Source: MSPOR6 sp964652195
Lineage (GTDB): Bacteria; Poribacteria; WGA-4E; WGA-3G
Direction of reading: 5' to 3'
DNA: 64,000 bases
NCBI GenBank assembly: GCA_964652195.1
Contig: CAZZBB010000022.1
Span: forward strand, 1 to 64,000
The notes beneath the pieces are model-generated. The model did not search any database. It saw only the letters and a program-made list of their open reading frames with translations, and was not told the origin of the DNA. The translations under genes and the position numbers were made by a program. The stretch's first letter is position 1. The number at the start of each line of letters is the position of its first letter. Positions 25,502 through 35,382 of this stretch are shown here, piece by piece.

Positions 25502-27055
25502 ATGAAAGCTTTATTATTAGCATTCGGTGTTATATGTGTCAATATTATTGTTTATGTGTCAGGGTGGCATCAATATTATTTCACAGTTTCACATCTCTAT
25601 TATGGTGTGATTATGTTGGCTGCTCTTTATGTAAGTCAACGTAAACAACAGATTCTCCTCGGACTAACAACAGTAGCAAATTGGGTCTATGTATTGCGAT
25701 TTCCACAACAGGTTGAAGGTATTGCTATTGCGTTACTATATCCCGTTGTAGCATTTCTCTTGGGGAGAACTATCCGTCAATTGCAGATTCAACGATTGAA
25801 TCGTACCAAAGAGATGGATAGAATCAGTATTGATATTGCTACATTGGAAAAACGGGTACGGGATTTATCAATCGTTTTTGAGGTGAGTCAAGCAGCCAAT
25901 GATGCACTCGAATTTGATGAACTCTTTCAACGGATTATTGAAATCTTATCGGAACGACTCGGAATTTATCGGGGGACACTAAACCTATATAATGATGGGG
26001 AGGTGGTGACATCTGCTGAGGTGATTTTAGGATTAACCGCTGCAGAGCAGAAACGTGGAACTGATCACCAAATAGAGGAGATAGAGAGAAAAGTACTCGC
26101 CGATGGTGAAGCGCGTGGTGTGCCGCAGTATCGAATTCCTCGCACTTCGGTAGAATTATATCCACCTGAACAGGTAGAATCGAAAGATATTATTGATTTC
26201 TGGTGTTTACCTGTAATTGTTGAAGAACAGGTCATCGGGACTTTAAGAATTGACAAGGCAAAAGATGAACTTTCAGCTTCAGAAGATCTACAGGTGTTGG
26301 AAATTATCGCTTCAATCATTGCACAAAGAGTAAAAATACAGCAAACGATTGATGCTTTAGTTCAAGCTGAACGGTTAGCAGCACTTGGGAAATTGGTGAC
26401 TACCATAGCTCACGAAGTCCGAAATCCACTTGGAAGTATTCGATTGGCGACACAACTCCTAAGTGAACCTCTTGATAGATTTGAAAAACTACCTATAGCG
26501 GAACAAGAAGAGATTGCTGAGTATACATCAATAATTATTAAAGAGGTGGACCGGTTAAACCGATCTATAGAACAACTATTGGCGTTCGGTAAACCCGCAA
26601 CAACAGACGCTGAACTTTGTGATATACAGAAATTACTTGATAACTGTCTTGCCACCTATCAACCAGAATTAGATAGACATAATATTGAAGTTATATGTGA
26701 GTTTAATGAATGTCCACCCCTATATCTAAATCAGGATGGAATAACACAGGTAATCTTCAACCTGTTTTCTAATGCAATTGAAGCAATGGAAACTGGTGGG
26801 ACGTTAACAATTAAAACTTACACGGAAAAAGAAACCAAGACCATTTGCATCAGGATACAAGATACAGGTCAGGGCATTTCACAAACTGATATTCCGAATC
26901 TATTTGATGCTTTTTACACTACAAAGCAGAAAGGTACAGGACTTGGACTTTACATTAGCCGTAAAATCTTAGCAGAGCACGAGGGGAATATTGAAGTGGA
27001 TGCATCCCTTTCAACTGGCACCGCATTTATAATATCTCTTCCCAGTGTAATTTAG
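25502..27055 (+). CDS. Membrane-bound sensor histidine kinase (GAF, NtrB-like)
   Basis: The 517-residue kinase begins with about three hydrophobic helices (1-98), then a short coiled coil, a GAF domain (about 125-280, 'SILSERLGIYRGTL'-like), a dimerisation domain with H304 in 'IAHEVRNPLGSIR', and an ATP-binding domain (N box 'NLFSNAIEAM', G1 'DTGQGIS', G2 'GTGLGLYISR'). It would phosphorylate the sigma-54-type regulator encoded 114 bp downstream. The ligand or signal is unknown; the GAF pocket and membrane helices are both candidates for sensing. Confidence 0.9.
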   Translation: MKALLLAFGVICVNIIVYVSGWHQYYFTVSHLYYGVIMLAALYVSQRKQQILLGLTTVANWVYVLRFPQQVEGIAIALLYPVVAFLLGRTIRQLQIQRLNRTKEMDRISIDIATLEKRVRDLSIVFEVSQAANDALEFDELFQRIIEILSERLGIYRGTLNLYNDGEVVTSAEVILGLTAAEQKRGTDHQIEEIERKVLADGEARGVPQYRIPRTSVELYPPEQVESKDIIDFWCLPVIVEEQVIGTLRIDKAKDELSASEDLQVLEIIASIIAQRVKIQQTIDALVQAERLAALGKLVTTIAHEVRNPLGSIRLATQLLSEPLDRFEKLPIAEQEEIAEYTSIIIKEVDRLNRSIEQLLAFGKPATTDAELCDIQKLLDNCLATYQPELDRHNIEVICEFNECPPLYLNQDGITQVIFNLFSNAIEAMETGGTLTIKTYTEKETKTICIRIQDTGQGISQTDIPNLFDAFYTTKQKGTGLGLYISRKILAEHEGNIEVDASLSTGTAFIISLPSVI

Positions 27056-27169
27056 TTCTAAGTATTTGATCTTTGTAACAGAATATCTAAACTACGATTT
27101 ATAACATTAATTTACAAGTATACACGCTCCTTTTACAGTTATTAGATAGTTGATAAACGAGATACAATT

Positions 27170-28594
27170 ATGTCTTACTCAATCCTCATAGCAGATGATG
27201 ACAATAGCCTTCGACAAGTCTTAAGTGCTGCACTTAATAAAGCAGGATATAACACTGTTAAAGCTCGAAATGGCAAAGAGGCAATTGAGAGTCTGCGTAA
27301 AAATGAGATTGATGTTATTCTACTCGACATCTTCTTAGGGGATGCCGATGGACTGGAATTAATTGAATCTATCCAAGAGATAAATCCAACTGTCGCCATC
27401 ATTATAATTACTGGACACGGCACAACACAAACGGCTATTGATGCAGCAAAACGACGCGCTTATTGGTACCTTACTAAACCGATTGACCGAAAACAGTTGT
27501 TAGACCTCGTGTCGCGCGCTGCCTCAGCTTCGAACCAAACTAAAAATGTTAAAGCATCAATAACTTCTATTGATGCTGACGGACAAGGCAGAATGGTAGG
27601 ACAGAGTCCTACTATGCAAGCTGTCTATCAGATAATTGGACGTGCTGCAGTCAGTGACGAAACCGTTCTAATAATGGGGGAAAGTGGCACTGGAAAAGAA
27701 TTGGTGGCAGAACTGATCCATCAAAATAGCCCGCGCAGTGATAATCCGTTTGTTGTCGTCGATTGTAGTGCTATACCCCCAAGTCTCATTGAAAGTACAC
27801 TCTTTGGGCACGTTAAAGGCGCATTTACCGATGCTCATACGGATAGGAAAGGTAAATTTGAACAAGCTGATAGTGGTACAATATTTCTTGACGAAGTAGG
27901 AGAATTGCCTATTGATGTCCAGATGAAATTGTTGCGAGTTCTACAAGAACGAAAGATAGAACCAGTCGGCAGTAACGAAACACGACCAGTGAATGTTCGT
28001 ATCATTGCTGCAACTAATCGAAAACTTGACACAGCAATTTCACAAAAGACATTTCGCGACGATTTATACTACCGTCTGAATGTCGTGCCGATTTCGCTCC
28101 CGCCTCTCAGGGAACGTAAAGAGGATATTCCAGAACTCATTGACCTCTTTACAAGTCGATTTGCACAGGAATATCAAATACCAAAAATTGGGATCTCTTC
28201 CGAGACAATTGACAAACTCATCGAACATGAATGGCACGGGAATGTGCGTGAACTCGAAAACGCAATAAAACGCGCACTCGTCATGTGTTCTGGACAGATG
28301 CTACTTCCAGAACATTTTTCAGAGATCTTTGATAAACCGGTTTTGGAAACGAACGTAGACAATCAAAACCTGGATTCGCAAATGCAATCACTCCTTAAAG
28401 AACAAGTGGCACATTTGTTAGAATCTGATGTGGATGACGGACAACTATATGCTAAAATTCGCGCTATTTTTGAGAAACCGCTCTTCGAGATTGTACTTGA
28501 GCATACCGATGGCAACAGGAGTAAAGCCTCTGAGATACTCGGGATCAACCGAAATACACTCCACACAAAGTTAAACGAGTACGATATAAAATAA
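27170..28594 (+). CDS. NtrC-family response regulator, sigma-54 dependent type
   Basis: The 474-residue regulator has a receiver domain (D53 in 'V-I-L-L-D-I-F', 'TGHGT', 'LTKP'), an AAA+ central domain with Walker A GESGTGKE (about 168-175), 'G-T-I-F-L-D-E' Walker B, and a C-terminal Fis-type helix-turn-helix ('N-R-S-K-A-S-E-I-L-G-I-N-R-N-T-L', about 446-461). The sigma-54 contact loop reads GAFTDA (217-222) rather than GAFTGA. It pairs with the kinase upstream. Target promoters are not evident here: I found no convincing -24/-12 element next to it. Confidence 0.93.
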   Translation: MSYSILIADDDNSLRQVLSAALNKAGYNTVKARNGKEAIESLRKNEIDVILLDIFLGDADGLELIESIQEINPTVAIIIITGHGTTQTAIDAAKRRAYWYLTKPIDRKQLLDLVSRAASASNQTKNVKASITSIDADGQGRMVGQSPTMQAVYQIIGRAAVSDETVLIMGESGTGKELVAELIHQNSPRSDNPFVVVDCSAIPPSLIESTLFGHVKGAFTDAHTDRKGKFEQADSGTIFLDEVGELPIDVQMKLLRVLQERKIEPVGSNETRPVNVRIIAATNRKLDTAISQKTFRDDLYYRLNVVPISLPPLRERKEDIPELIDLFTSRFAQEYQIPKIGISSETIDKLIEHEWHGNVRELENAIKRALVMCSGQMLLPEHFSEIFDKPVLETNVDNQNLDSQMQSLLKEQVAHLLESDVDDGQLYAKIRAIFEKPLFEIVLEHTDGNRSKASEILGINRNTLHTKLNEYDIK

Positions 28595-28604
28595 AGGTAT
28601 AGTT

Positions 28605-28622
28605 CTACTATAATTTGGACAA
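28605..28622 (+). repeat. Solo end related to the 1-357 element
   Basis: CTACTATAATTTGGACAA matches the terminal repeat of the element at 1-357 with one change in the core. No partner end is visible downstream before the BMC gene, so it is a solo or decayed copy. Confidence 0.45.
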
Positions 28623-28704
28623 CTCTTATTCATGAGGAAGCTGCGTTTCTAATGATAAGTCTATTTTCTGAATTATCTATATCAGTGGTATCCAACAAAA
28701 TACG

Positions 28705-28786
28705 GCACTCCAGCGGAATGCTATGTCTATAGAAAACTATTGATATATTCTTGCACTCCAGCGGAGTGCTATGTCTATAGAAAACT
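28705..28786 (+). repeat. Two REP-like hairpin repeats in tandem
   Basis: Two 34-nt copies (28705-28738 and 28753-28786) each consist of GCACTCC-AGC-GGA(A/G)TGC followed by TATGTCTATAGAAAACT. The second hairpin is perfect (7-bp stem). The same plan (GCACC-AGC-GGTGC then 'gtgtgtagaaac') occurs inside the 1-357 element. The form resembles REP sequences moved by RAYT/IS200-type transposases, none of which is in the window. Confidence 0.6.
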
Positions 28787-28860
28787 GGCACAAGTCGTTT
28801 CTATAAATAATTCACGAAATTTCTAAAAAAATTGAATTAAATTAATCTGAGATAACACTA

Positions 28861-29154
28861 ATGGATATAGGAAAAGTAATTGGAACAGTAGTCGCAACGC
28901 GTAAAGACCCAAGTTTAGAAGGGACACGTCTACTTATTGTACAACCATTGGACGAGAAACAGAAGCCTATCAAAACTCCAATCGTCGCAGTGGATACATT
29001 AAAAGATGCAGGAGAAGGCGAAATAGTCTACTACGTCACGGGAGGCGATGCAGTAGGTGTACTACCCGGAAAACGAATGCCTGTAGATGTGGCAATTGTA
29101 GGACTTGTTGATTCTATTTCACTACTTGAAGAACAGAGTAATACATCATCGTGA
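28861..29154 (+). CDS. Microcompartment vertex (BMC-P) protein, EutN/CcmL family, copy 1
   Basis: The 97-residue protein is a full-length EutN/CcmL pentamer subunit: 'IGKVIGTVVATRKDPSLEG' (about 3-21), 'L-L-I-V-Q-P-L', the 'V-A-V-D-T-L-x-D-A-G-E-G-E' turn and a closing 'VDVAIVGLVDSI'. Such pentamers cap the twelve vertices of bacterial microcompartments. A second paralogue follows 56 bp downstream. No hexameric shell (BMC-H/T) or cargo enzyme gene is in the window, so these vertex genes are detached from any shell operon here. Confidence 0.9.
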   Translation: MDIGKVIGTVVATRKDPSLEGTRLLIVQPLDEKQKPIKTPIVAVDTLKDAGEGEIVYYVTGGDAVGVLPGKRMPVDVAIVGLVDSISLLEEQSNTSS

Positions 29155-29210
29155 TATTTCGAAGCATTAGTTTGTATTACTTCAACATAATCAGAATTTA
29201 GAAGGTTTCT

Positions 29211-29504
29211 ATGTATCTTGCAAAAGTAATAGGCAAAACCGTATCAGTACTTAAACATCCGGCGTATGAAAATCGTTCTTTGCTGCTTATACAACCCTTA
29301 AGTTTAAAATCACACGTTGTACGAACACCAACGATTGCTGTCGATTACGTCGGCGCTGGTGAAGGAGATACCGTGATTGTCGGGGCTGGTCCGGGGGTTG
29401 CACAAGAGGTGTTCGGTATAGAAAATGCACCTATCCGAGAACTAATTATGGGAATTGTAGATCATTTTGATGTTACTTTACCGGAGGAAACAAATGATAC
29501 ATAA
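29211..29504 (+). CDS. Microcompartment vertex (BMC-P) protein, EutN/CcmL family, copy 2
   Basis: This 97-residue paralogue shares the family pattern ('AKVIGKTVSVLKHPAYENRS', 'L-L-L-I-Q-P-L', 'I-A-V-D-Y-V-G-A-G-E-G-D', 'IMGIVDHFDV') but is clearly diverged from the gene 56 bp upstream. Two different pentamers side by side are usual in planctomycete-type microcompartment loci, where they accompany shell hexamers; those are missing here. GAAGG precedes the ATG. Its 3' end overlaps the next gene's start by 11 bp, tying it to the following lipoprotein. Confidence 0.9.
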   Translation: MYLAKVIGKTVSVLKHPAYENRSLLLIQPLSLKSHVVRTPTIAVDYVGAGEGDTVIVGAGPGVAQEVFGIENAPIRELIMGIVDHFDVTLPEETNDT

Positions 29505-30150
29505 ACATACAATGAGATTACAAAACCTTTCACACATTGAATCCATATCGTCAGTTGTCATTTGTAGAAATATCTTTTTCAGTGTCCTCTTAATTTTTGC
29601 CTGTCTGCATTTGAATGCTTGCCGTCTCGCACAAGTCTTATCCACTCAATACAGTGAGAATATAGCAACTGCTAACTATGGAACTGAAGCAAACCATCCC
29701 GGTTTAAATGATGGTAATTTGGAAACTATTGCAACCCTCCCCGCAAAGAATGATCGTAACTTTATCATACGTTTTGCTGAAACACATCCAGTTCGCAAAA
29801 TTGTCATTCATAACGGAAATCTATTTCGATTTCAGATGGAATATCTTAACTCTGATACAGATAAATGGGAGACTTTTTATTCTGTTATCCAGCGACGAAA
29901 CTTAGAAGGCAAACGCGCACAACCCACATTTGTTATTGACAGATTAAATATTGAAACAAAAATGATTCGGATTGCTGTAAGTCGCACTGTTGATGACATC
30001 ATTGTCAATAAAGTTAAACTCAATCAAGGTGATAAAGTCGTAAATAGACGTATGACTATTGGCAATCAGTATTATCCTCACTATCGAGTGGTACGACCTT
30101 CAATCGCACAAGTACGAGAAATTGAAATATACCACCTTGCAAAAAAATAA
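29494..30150 (+). CDS. Probable lipoprotein with discoidin-like beta fold
   Basis: ATG 29494, with GGAGG just upstream, is preferred to the in-frame ATG at 29467 and gives 218 residues. The N-terminus has a hydrophobic stretch ending 'L-N-A-C' (Cys at about residue 42), a likely lipobox though after an unusually long basic lead. The body resembles an F5/8-type (discoidin) beta sandwich: 'NYGTEANHPGLNDGNLET', 'F-I-I-R-F-A-E-T-H-P-V-R-K-I-V-I-H'. These bind sugars or surfaces. Overlap with the BMC-P gene suggests joint translation, though a link in function is not obvious. Confidence 0.65.
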   Translation: MIHKHTMRLQNLSHIESISSVVICRNIFFSVLLIFACLHLNACRLAQVLSTQYSENIATANYGTEANHPGLNDGNLETIATLPAKNDRNFIIRFAETHPVRKIVIHNGNLFRFQMEYLNSDTDKWETFYSVIQRRNLEGKRAQPTFVIDRLNIETKMIRIAVSRTVDDIIVNKVKLNQGDKVVNRRMTIGNQYYPHYRVVRPSIAQVREIEIYHLAKK

Positions 30151-30204
30151 TTAATTACCATTACATTCTCTAATCTTCTACTCTACTACTAACTAATAAT
30201 ACCC

Positions 30205-33200
30205 ATGATAAGACATTTTATATACCCTACAACTGTTTTACTGCTTTTTGCGATTATCGCGTTTTGTGCTGCCTTTCCTGTAGAAACAACACCTGTTATT
30301 CAGACTAACAAGTTGTCTACGACTGGAAAGATTGAATTGGTCAAAGAAACTGCACAAGGTGTGACAATACAGCTCAATATTGAAAAGTCAGATCTGAAGA
30401 TCGGTATTGTGGAACAGAACGGTCAACAATACCAGACACTCTCCTTCCCAAAATGTCGATATACTAAAGAAAAAGGTGTACCAAACCTTCCTATGCAAAC
30501 CACCTTAATAGGAGTTCCATCTGATGTGAGTTTTACTGTAGCAATAGTCGAAAAGGCAGATTTCAGCACATATAAACTCACACATAAAATTGCAAATAGT
30601 AGAGATGGCTATATTAAAGAGTTATCTAAACAGGGAATAAAATCAGAGAGCATATATACTTCCAATCAATATATACCACGAAACCTTGCTGAAATTGGGA
30701 CTGCAGGATGGATACGGGAGAATCGTGTTCTACCCATTCAAGTTAATCCAGTACAGTATAATCCTGCCACTGGTATGGTAAAACTTTATCATCGACTTGT
30801 GGTTGAAGTTCGATTCAACAGATTAGCAAATGCACCATCATCAGTTCAGAGGATACCCCGTCCAGAATCATCCGTTTATGAAGAAATGTTTGAGAATCTT
30901 CTCATTAATCCAAAAACTGCGAATCAGTGGCGTTCCACAGTCGGCGGAAAATTCCTAAATAATGGATCTACTGAAGACCTACATCTTAAAAACCCATCCT
31001 TCTTTTCTTTACCCGCTGGTGACCGGTACAAGATCATTATCAACAAATCAGGGATGTATCGTATCACAGCAAGCGATTTAGCCGCTGCTGGTGTTGATCT
31101 ACCCGCAATAAAATCTTCTACATTGATACTATCTAACAAAGGTAGACATGTTCCAATATTGGTTCGAAACGCAACCAGTGGACAAGAAATATCAGACACT
31201 GGAGAGAATTTTACCGGATTCGATCCAGAAGGTGAAATCATATTTTATGCAGAACGCCATACAGGTGAAAAAACTTATATTGATCAGTATTCGGATGACA
31301 ATGTCTATTGGTTAACGTGGAATGCCGGACCAGGACTCCGAATGGAAACCAAGACTATTTCTGTAGATTCATCGATACGATATCAACCAAGAAACTTTCT
31401 CACCCGTGTACATTTTGAAAAGGATAACCAGTTTCGTAGATTCAAGGATTTTGGATTATCAGCAGGTAGCGACTATGAGGAATTCGGTGAAGGGCTTCAA
31501 GCACGGAACTTTCAACTTAATTCCTTGCCAGACTTGCCAGATGATAGTTGGTTTTGGGCACAACTCAGTGCACCAACAACACGAGAGTTTGCTTTTACAA
31601 TTAACGGTGTTGCCGGAACCGGAAATAAGGCAACACTACGGGTCGCGCTCCATGGCAGATCTGTGGATACACATTTCGCAGAATTATGGTTAAACAATGA
31701 TATTGTTATCGGGAGTTCGCGCTGGAATGGGGATGTAGAACACCTAATTGAAAATACAACTATTTCGCAGTCTTTTCTTAAAAATGGCAGAAATACAATA
31801 GGTGCTGTACTTCCTGGAGGTCAAATTTTAGATCTCCAGATGTTAAACTGGTTTGAGGTCGATTATTGGCGAACTTATGAAGCTACAAATAACCTACTAC
31901 CCTTTGCAGTTACATTAATACCTGATGAAACCGGTACTGTTAATCCAAACTTTAGGGTGGAATTAAAGAACTTTAATACACCGGCCATAGAAATATATGG
32001 TATTGACGGAACCCGTTATGTTGGTCTATCCCCACAGCAAGATGAAAACATACAGGGAAAATATAACGTCGTTTTCCAATCAACGCAAATTGAAGGTACA
32101 TCATTAAATAATATTAATCAACCCTTAAATACTGAAATCCACTATATCGCATTGACAAAAGATAAATATCTAACACCGAAGGATATTATTAAAGATTCAC
32201 CATCCGATTTACGAGACGCAAACAACGGGGCGGATTACATAATTATTACCGATACAGAATTTGTTAGAGAAGTGCAACCACTCGCAAGTTTTCGAAGTCA
32301 ACAAGGTTTACGACCTAAAATCGTAACTGTTGAGGATATCTATGATGAATTTAATCACGGTATTTCAAATCCTTATGCATTACGGGATTTTCTAAAATAT
32401 GCCTATGAAAATTGGCAATCCCCCGCACCGACTTATGTCCTGTTAGTTGGAGATACAAATCTAAAAGAAAAAAGTAGTACGGTTCCGACTATTCAAGTCC
32501 AAATCCCAGGATACGGTTCATCCGCAAGCGATTACAGATTTGTCAACTTCCGCGGAAACGATAATTTTCCTGAAATGTTTATAGGGAGAGTACCAGCCTC
32601 AAATAGTGTCGATGTACGGGTATTCGTCGAACGTGCAATATATTATGAAAGCAAGACAGGTATTGGACCGTGGCATAAACGGATTCTAATGCTGGCTGGA
32701 TCGGAGGATACATTCCATTACCAGACAGATGTTCTAACCGATACGAATCGGCTAAATGAAAAATATGAAACTGTTCCAATTTATGCTCCACCTACTTCTG
32801 AAGAAGAATTACCATTAACAGCAGGTAGTACACCTGTAGGTAGACAAGTAATTAATGGATTCAACGAAGGCGCAAGTTTGGTCAATTACATCGGACACGG
32901 AGGTGGTGGGGTTTGGTCGTCAAGTCGTATGATGGATTTAGAAGATCCTGAAAAAAATCTAACAAATATATCAAGGATGCCATTTGTCATCAGTATGACC
33001 TGTTTTACCGGTGAATTTGATAGTCCCACAGGGTGTTTGGCTGAAGCATTACTCCGTTCTCAAAACGGTGGGGCAATTGCTGTAATCGGGGGTACCAGTA
33101 TTGGACTATTAGATGGAGATTTTATACTCAATCAGGAAATATTCGAGGTAATGTTTAATGACAAAACAGAGCATATTGGCGCAATCCTCGCTGAAGCAAA

Positions 33201-35382
33201 AACACAGTTCCTCATTAATTTTCCAGGATACATTGATCTTACAGAGGTTTTTACACTTTTTGGTGATCCAGCAACTCGGTTGAGATTACCACGCACCGAA
33301 ATGAAACTAAATATAAATCTGGACAATCCCAATGATCGGGATAACGAGAGGGAAGATACCCTAATAACTGTTGCTGGGAGTATGCCGAATCCAGATTTTA
33401 CCGGTGATGCCGAGATTACGGTTATTCCTAACCCACCAGAAAGAAAACAGAAGAAAAGACCTATTGGACCCAAAAATATAAGTGCACCACTTGTACGATC
33501 TGTAGACGATGTGCCACGAATCGAAACTGTCTCGGTAGTGGATGGAAGGTTCGAAGCACAAATGCCAATCCCTTATAATAGTGCGTTCGATGCATTACAG
33601 GTGAGAGCATACGCATGGAATACACAAGAAGATGCAATTGGATATACATCATATACGCCGCTTGAACGATTTGTCAAAAAAATTCGTCTGGAACCTGATC
33701 CCATCCCACCTAATGAACCTGTACATGTCTATGTGGAGGTGTTAGATAAAAAAGAAATCGATGCAATAACCCTCTACTGGAGTTATCAAGTAATTGATGA
33801 TCGACGTCAAGTATGGGATGTAGAAAAAATTTCTTTGGTACATCAAGAGGCAGGAATTTATAGAACAGAATACCCCATACCAGCTGCTGAAAGAGGGGAT
33901 CTGATTGATTATTATATACTCGTTATACCTAAGGATGGACGGATACTCCAAACACAGGTAGTCACCTACGGGGTAGGTGAACCCGATTTCGCTGTTTTAG
34001 GACACACTATCAATTGGAGTACGGATGCTTCTTTCAATCTCTCCGCACAGATTAAAAACAATGGTGATATTACTGGCAAGAATGTTCCTGTCCATTTCTT
34101 ACAATTGCCGGCAAATAGTTCTCCTGTGGAACAAGAAATTACGCTTGAAGACCTTAAAATTGCAACACAGATCGGCGTTGTGCAGATTATTCCTGAAATA
34201 CCACCTGATGAATATGTCATAGCAAGTGTGCCTTGGAAGCCGGATCCCGGTGAATATACTGTTACTGTCTTTGTAGATATGCCATCAGACGAACAACCAA
34301 GTGGTCTAATTAAGGAGGTACGAGAATCCAACAACAGTTCCTCCAAAGAATTCGTTAACAACACTGTTTTCCTCACATCAGGGAACATCAACCAACCGAT
34401 CCAAAGCATTGATGGGGGATTTCGTATCACAATTCCAAAGGACAGTCTGCAAGAAACATCAACACTGATCTTTGAAACACAGGAGTTAATCATCAAAAAT
34501 CAACCTGATATTATAAAGCCATCTGGGATTGAACAGGAAGCTCCTATGGCATATCAGATTAACTTGAACCAACAAACTGAATTAACAGGGACTGCCACAT
34601 TTGTCAGTAAGACTGAAGTAAAATCACATATCTATATGCGGGATGATGAAACGGGGAATTGGATACGTGTTGGAAACCAAACTGAGGATGGTGAAACTAT
34701 TTCTGCCGAGGTTAAACTACCCGGAACTTTCGCACTACTATCACACTCAGATAATCGTCCTCCCTTACTGGAATTAACTGTGGAAGATCAGGGGTTCGTT
34801 GATGGTGATTATATTTCTGATTTACCTACTATCTCCGCAAGGATTGTGGACGCAAATGGGATAGATCCACGGTCAGACAATATCATTCTTACCAGAAACG
34901 GAAATCGTGTCCCACAGTATGAATATATCATATCTACCTCACCCACAAACAGTAATGTACTTCTGCTAACCCATTCACCTGATCATGCATTGCTACCAGG
35001 GGAGTATCGTATCCGTTTACAGGCACAGGATGCAAACGGGAACATGGCGGAAACGGAACTCAACGGAAAAGTTGCAGGCGGGTTAGAGATAAAGAACATT
35101 GCAAATTTCCCAAACCCGTTCCGTCCTGGTAAAGGCACAGACTTCGCATACTATCTTACGGAAAACGCAGACACAGTTAGTCTGAAGATCTATACACTCA
35201 CGGGTAGACTCATCAGAAATGTGGATACACTTGATGCAGACACATCTTACAACGAATACCATTTTGATGGATTGGACGAAGATGGAGATCCTCTTGCCAA
35301 CGGGGTCTATATATACAAATTCACCGCCACCAAAAATGGTGAACGCGTACAAAAGGTTGGTAAAATACTAATACTTAAATAA
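30205..35382 (+). CDS. Gingipain-like C25 cysteine protease with FlgD-like C-terminal sorting domain
   Basis: The 1725-residue exported protein has a signal peptide (about 1-24), a gingipain propeptide region (to about 250), and a C25 peptidase core with the dyad H898 ('NYIGHGGGG') and C933 ('S-M-T-C-F-T-G-E-F'). After that come Ig-like and CARDB-like beta domains (about 1080-1450) and a final FlgD-like/type IX sorting module (about 1630-1725: 'NFPNPFRPGKGTDFAYYL', then 'L-A-N-G-V-Y-I-Y-K-F-x-A' and a terminal 'K-I-L-I-L-K'). It is probably secreted to the surface and could process exported proteins (PorU-like) or degrade extracellular protein. No other type IX component is in the window. Confidence 0.88.
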   Translation: MIRHFIYPTTVLLLFAIIAFCAAFPVETTPVIQTNKLSTTGKIELVKETAQGVTIQLNIEKSDLKIGIVEQNGQQYQTLSFPKCRYTKEKGVPNLPMQTTLIGVPSDVSFTVAIVEKADFSTYKLTHKIANSRDGYIKELSKQGIKSESIYTSNQYIPRNLAEIGTAGWIRENRVLPIQVNPVQYNPATGMVKLYHRLVVEVRFNRLANAPSSVQRIPRPESSVYEEMFENLLINPKTANQWRSTVGGKFLNNGSTEDLHLKNPSFFSLPAGDRYKIIINKSGMYRITASDLAAAGVDLPAIKSSTLILSNKGRHVPILVRNATSGQEISDTGENFTGFDPEGEIIFYAERHTGEKTYIDQYSDDNVYWLTWNAGPGLRMETKTISVDSSIRYQPRNFLTRVHFEKDNQFRRFKDFGLSAGSDYEEFGEGLQARNFQLNSLPDLPDDSWFWAQLSAPTTREFAFTINGVAGTGNKATLRVALHGRSVDTHFAELWLNNDIVIGSSRWNGDVEHLIENTTISQSFLKNGRNTIGAVLPGGQILDLQMLNWFEVDYWRTYEATNNLLPFAVTLIPDETGTVNPNFRVELKNFNTPAIEIYGIDGTRYVGLSPQQDENIQGKYNVVFQSTQIEGTSLNNINQPLNTEIHYIALTKDKYLTPKDIIKDSPSDLRDANNGADYIIITDTEFVREVQPLASFRSQQGLRPKIVTVEDIYDEFNHGISNPYALRDFLKYAYENWQSPAPTYVLLVGDTNLKEKSSTVPTIQVQIPGYGSSASDYRFVNFRGNDNFPEMFIGRVPASNSVDVRVFVERAIYYESKTGIGPWHKRILMLAGSEDTFHYQTDVLTDTNRLNEKYETVPIYAPPTSEEELPLTAGSTPVGRQVINGFNEGASLVNYIGHGGGGVWSSSRMMDLEDPEKNLTNISRMPFVISMTCFTGEFDSPTGCLAEALLRSQNGGAIAVIGGTSIGLLDGDFILNQEIFEVMFNDKTEHIGAILAEAKTQFLINFPGYIDLTEVFTLFGDPATRLRLPRTEMKLNINLDNPNDRDNEREDTLITVAGSMPNPDFTGDAEITVIPNPPERKQKKRPIGPKNISAPLVRSVDDVPRIETVSVVDGRFEAQMPIPYNSAFDALQVRAYAWNTQEDAIGYTSYTPLERFVKKIRLEPDPIPPNEPVHVYVEVLDKKEIDAITLYWSYQVIDDRRQVWDVEKISLVHQEAGIYRTEYPIPAAERGDLIDYYILVIPKDGRILQTQVVTYGVGEPDFAVLGHTINWSTDASFNLSAQIKNNGDITGKNVPVHFLQLPANSSPVEQEITLEDLKIATQIGVVQIIPEIPPDEYVIASVPWKPDPGEYTVTVFVDMPSDEQPSGLIKEVRESNNSSSKEFVNNTVFLTSGNINQPIQSIDGGFRITIPKDSLQETSTLIFETQELIIKNQPDIIKPSGIEQEAPMAYQINLNQQTELTGTATFVSKTEVKSHIYMRDDETGNWIRVGNQTEDGETISAEVKLPGTFALLSHSDNRPPLLELTVEDQGFVDGDYISDLPTISARIVDANGIDPRSDNIILTRNGNRVPQYEYIISTSPTNSNVLLLTHSPDHALLPGEYRIRLQAQDANGNMAETELNGKVAGGLEIKNIANFPNPFRPGKGTDFAYYLTENADTVSLKIYTLTGRLIRNVDTLDADTSYNEYHFDGLDEDGDPLANGVYIYKFTATKNGERVQKVGKILILK

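Noticed and set aside
28780..28860. Sigma-54 type promoter (TGGCAC near 28787) before the microcompartment genes
   Set aside because: The -12 GC is absent at the right spacing; the match is only half a site.
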